Shown here piece by piece: positions 6,190 to 6,315 of a stretch of 6,315 nt of DNA. Below the pieces are notes generated by a model that saw only the letters and a program-made list of their open reading frames with translations, made no database searches and was not told where the DNA came from. The translations under genes were made by a program, and so were the position numbers. This DNA comes from Candidatus Roizmanbacteria bacterium. GTDB taxonomy: Bacteria; Patescibacteriota; Microgenomatia; UBA1406; GWC2-37-13. Numbering within the stretch: the first letter of the stretch is position 1; each line of letters opens with the position of its first letter. The DNA is taken from NCBI GenBank assembly GCA_016186235.1, contig JACPMD010000046.1, positions 1-6,315 of the forward strand, written 5' to 3'.

Positions 6190-6315
6190 AAGAGTTTGAT
6201 CCTGGCTCAGGATGAACGTTGGCGGTGTGCCTGATATATGCAAGTCGAGCGTCCCCGACTTAGTCGGGGGAGCGGCGGACGGCTGAGTAATGCGTAGGTA
6301 GCTACCCCATTCTAG
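6184..6315 (+). rRNA. rrs: 16S ribosomal RNA, 5' end (truncated by window)
   Basis: The universal 5' segment AGAGTTTGATCCTGGCTCAG (27F primer site) is at 6191-6210, equal to E. coli positions 8-27, so the mature end is estimated at about 6184. Further conserved blocks follow: GATGAACG, TGGCGG, ATGCAAGTCGAGCG, GGCGGACGG and TGAGTAATGCGTAGGTA. The V1 helix (h6) is short: CCCCGAC (6253-6259) pairs with GTCGGGG (6263-6269) around a TTA loop. The gap between AAGTCGAGCG and GAGCGGCGGACGG is 18 nt, compared with about 31 nt in E. coli. The remainder of the gene lies beyond the window, so no intron or insertion can be assessed. The identification as 16S is certain; the 5' end is approximate. Confidence 0.97.

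Noticed and set aside
1..6315. CRISPR array, insertion sequence, tRNA gene or prophage attachment site.
   Set aside because: No regularly spaced repeats, transposase, terminal inverted repeats or cloverleaf-forming stretch was seen. The spaces between genes are too short apart from the pilin promoter region and the rRNA leader.

Overview
The window looks like chromosomal DNA of a small-genome, AT-rich bacterium, most likely of the Candidate Phyla Radiation (Patescibacteria). That placement rests on four things: the pilin (a G^FTLIELL signal, then an INPGEAQRKGRD-type stretch and a conserved C-terminal EVGT motif), a very hydrophobic O-antigen-ligase-like protein with a C-terminal TPR part, the compact gene packing, and the 5' end of a 16S rRNA gene with an unusually short V1 helix. 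A Microgenomates-like affiliation is possible but cannot be settled from 132 nt of 16S. The code appears standard: TAA, TAG and TGA are all used as stops.

Layout. Positions 1-2446 are the end of a type IV pilus motor operon on the plus strand: the C-terminus of the assembly ATPase PilB/GspE, then pilT (retraction ATPase), then pilC (inner-membrane platform), with 2-3 nt gaps. An 83-bp gap carries a good sigma70-type promoter for a separate type IV (pseudo)pilin gene (2530-3069), which has no visible Shine-Dalgarno sequence. The pilin gene meets, tail to tail with a 12-bp overlap, a minus-strand gene (3058-4962) for a Wzy/WaaL/PglL-type membrane glycan polymerase or ligase. That gene's ATG directly abuts the ATG of a plus-strand MreB-family gene (4963-6027), the two forming one CATATG palindrome. 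The MreB protein has several substitutions in its nucleotide-binding motifs.

The last part, 6024-6315, is the front of a ribosomal RNA operon. It has a strong promoter whose -35 box contains the mreB stop codon, a near-perfect boxA antitermination element, a leader hairpin, a terminator-like hairpin with a T-rich tract ending at the expected mature 16S 5' end, and the first ~132 nt of 16S rRNA.

How the parts fit. PilB, PilT, PilC and the pilin would form a retractable type IV pilus or a related pseudopilus machine. The glycan ligase may decorate the pilin or build surface polysaccharide, but this is inferred only from adjacency. The MreB-like protein would serve cell shape or envelope organisation. 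The window is mostly ordinary gene content. The features most worth a second look are the 16S leader (boxA plus terminator-like hairpin), the motif-degenerate MreB and the zero-gap divergent start.
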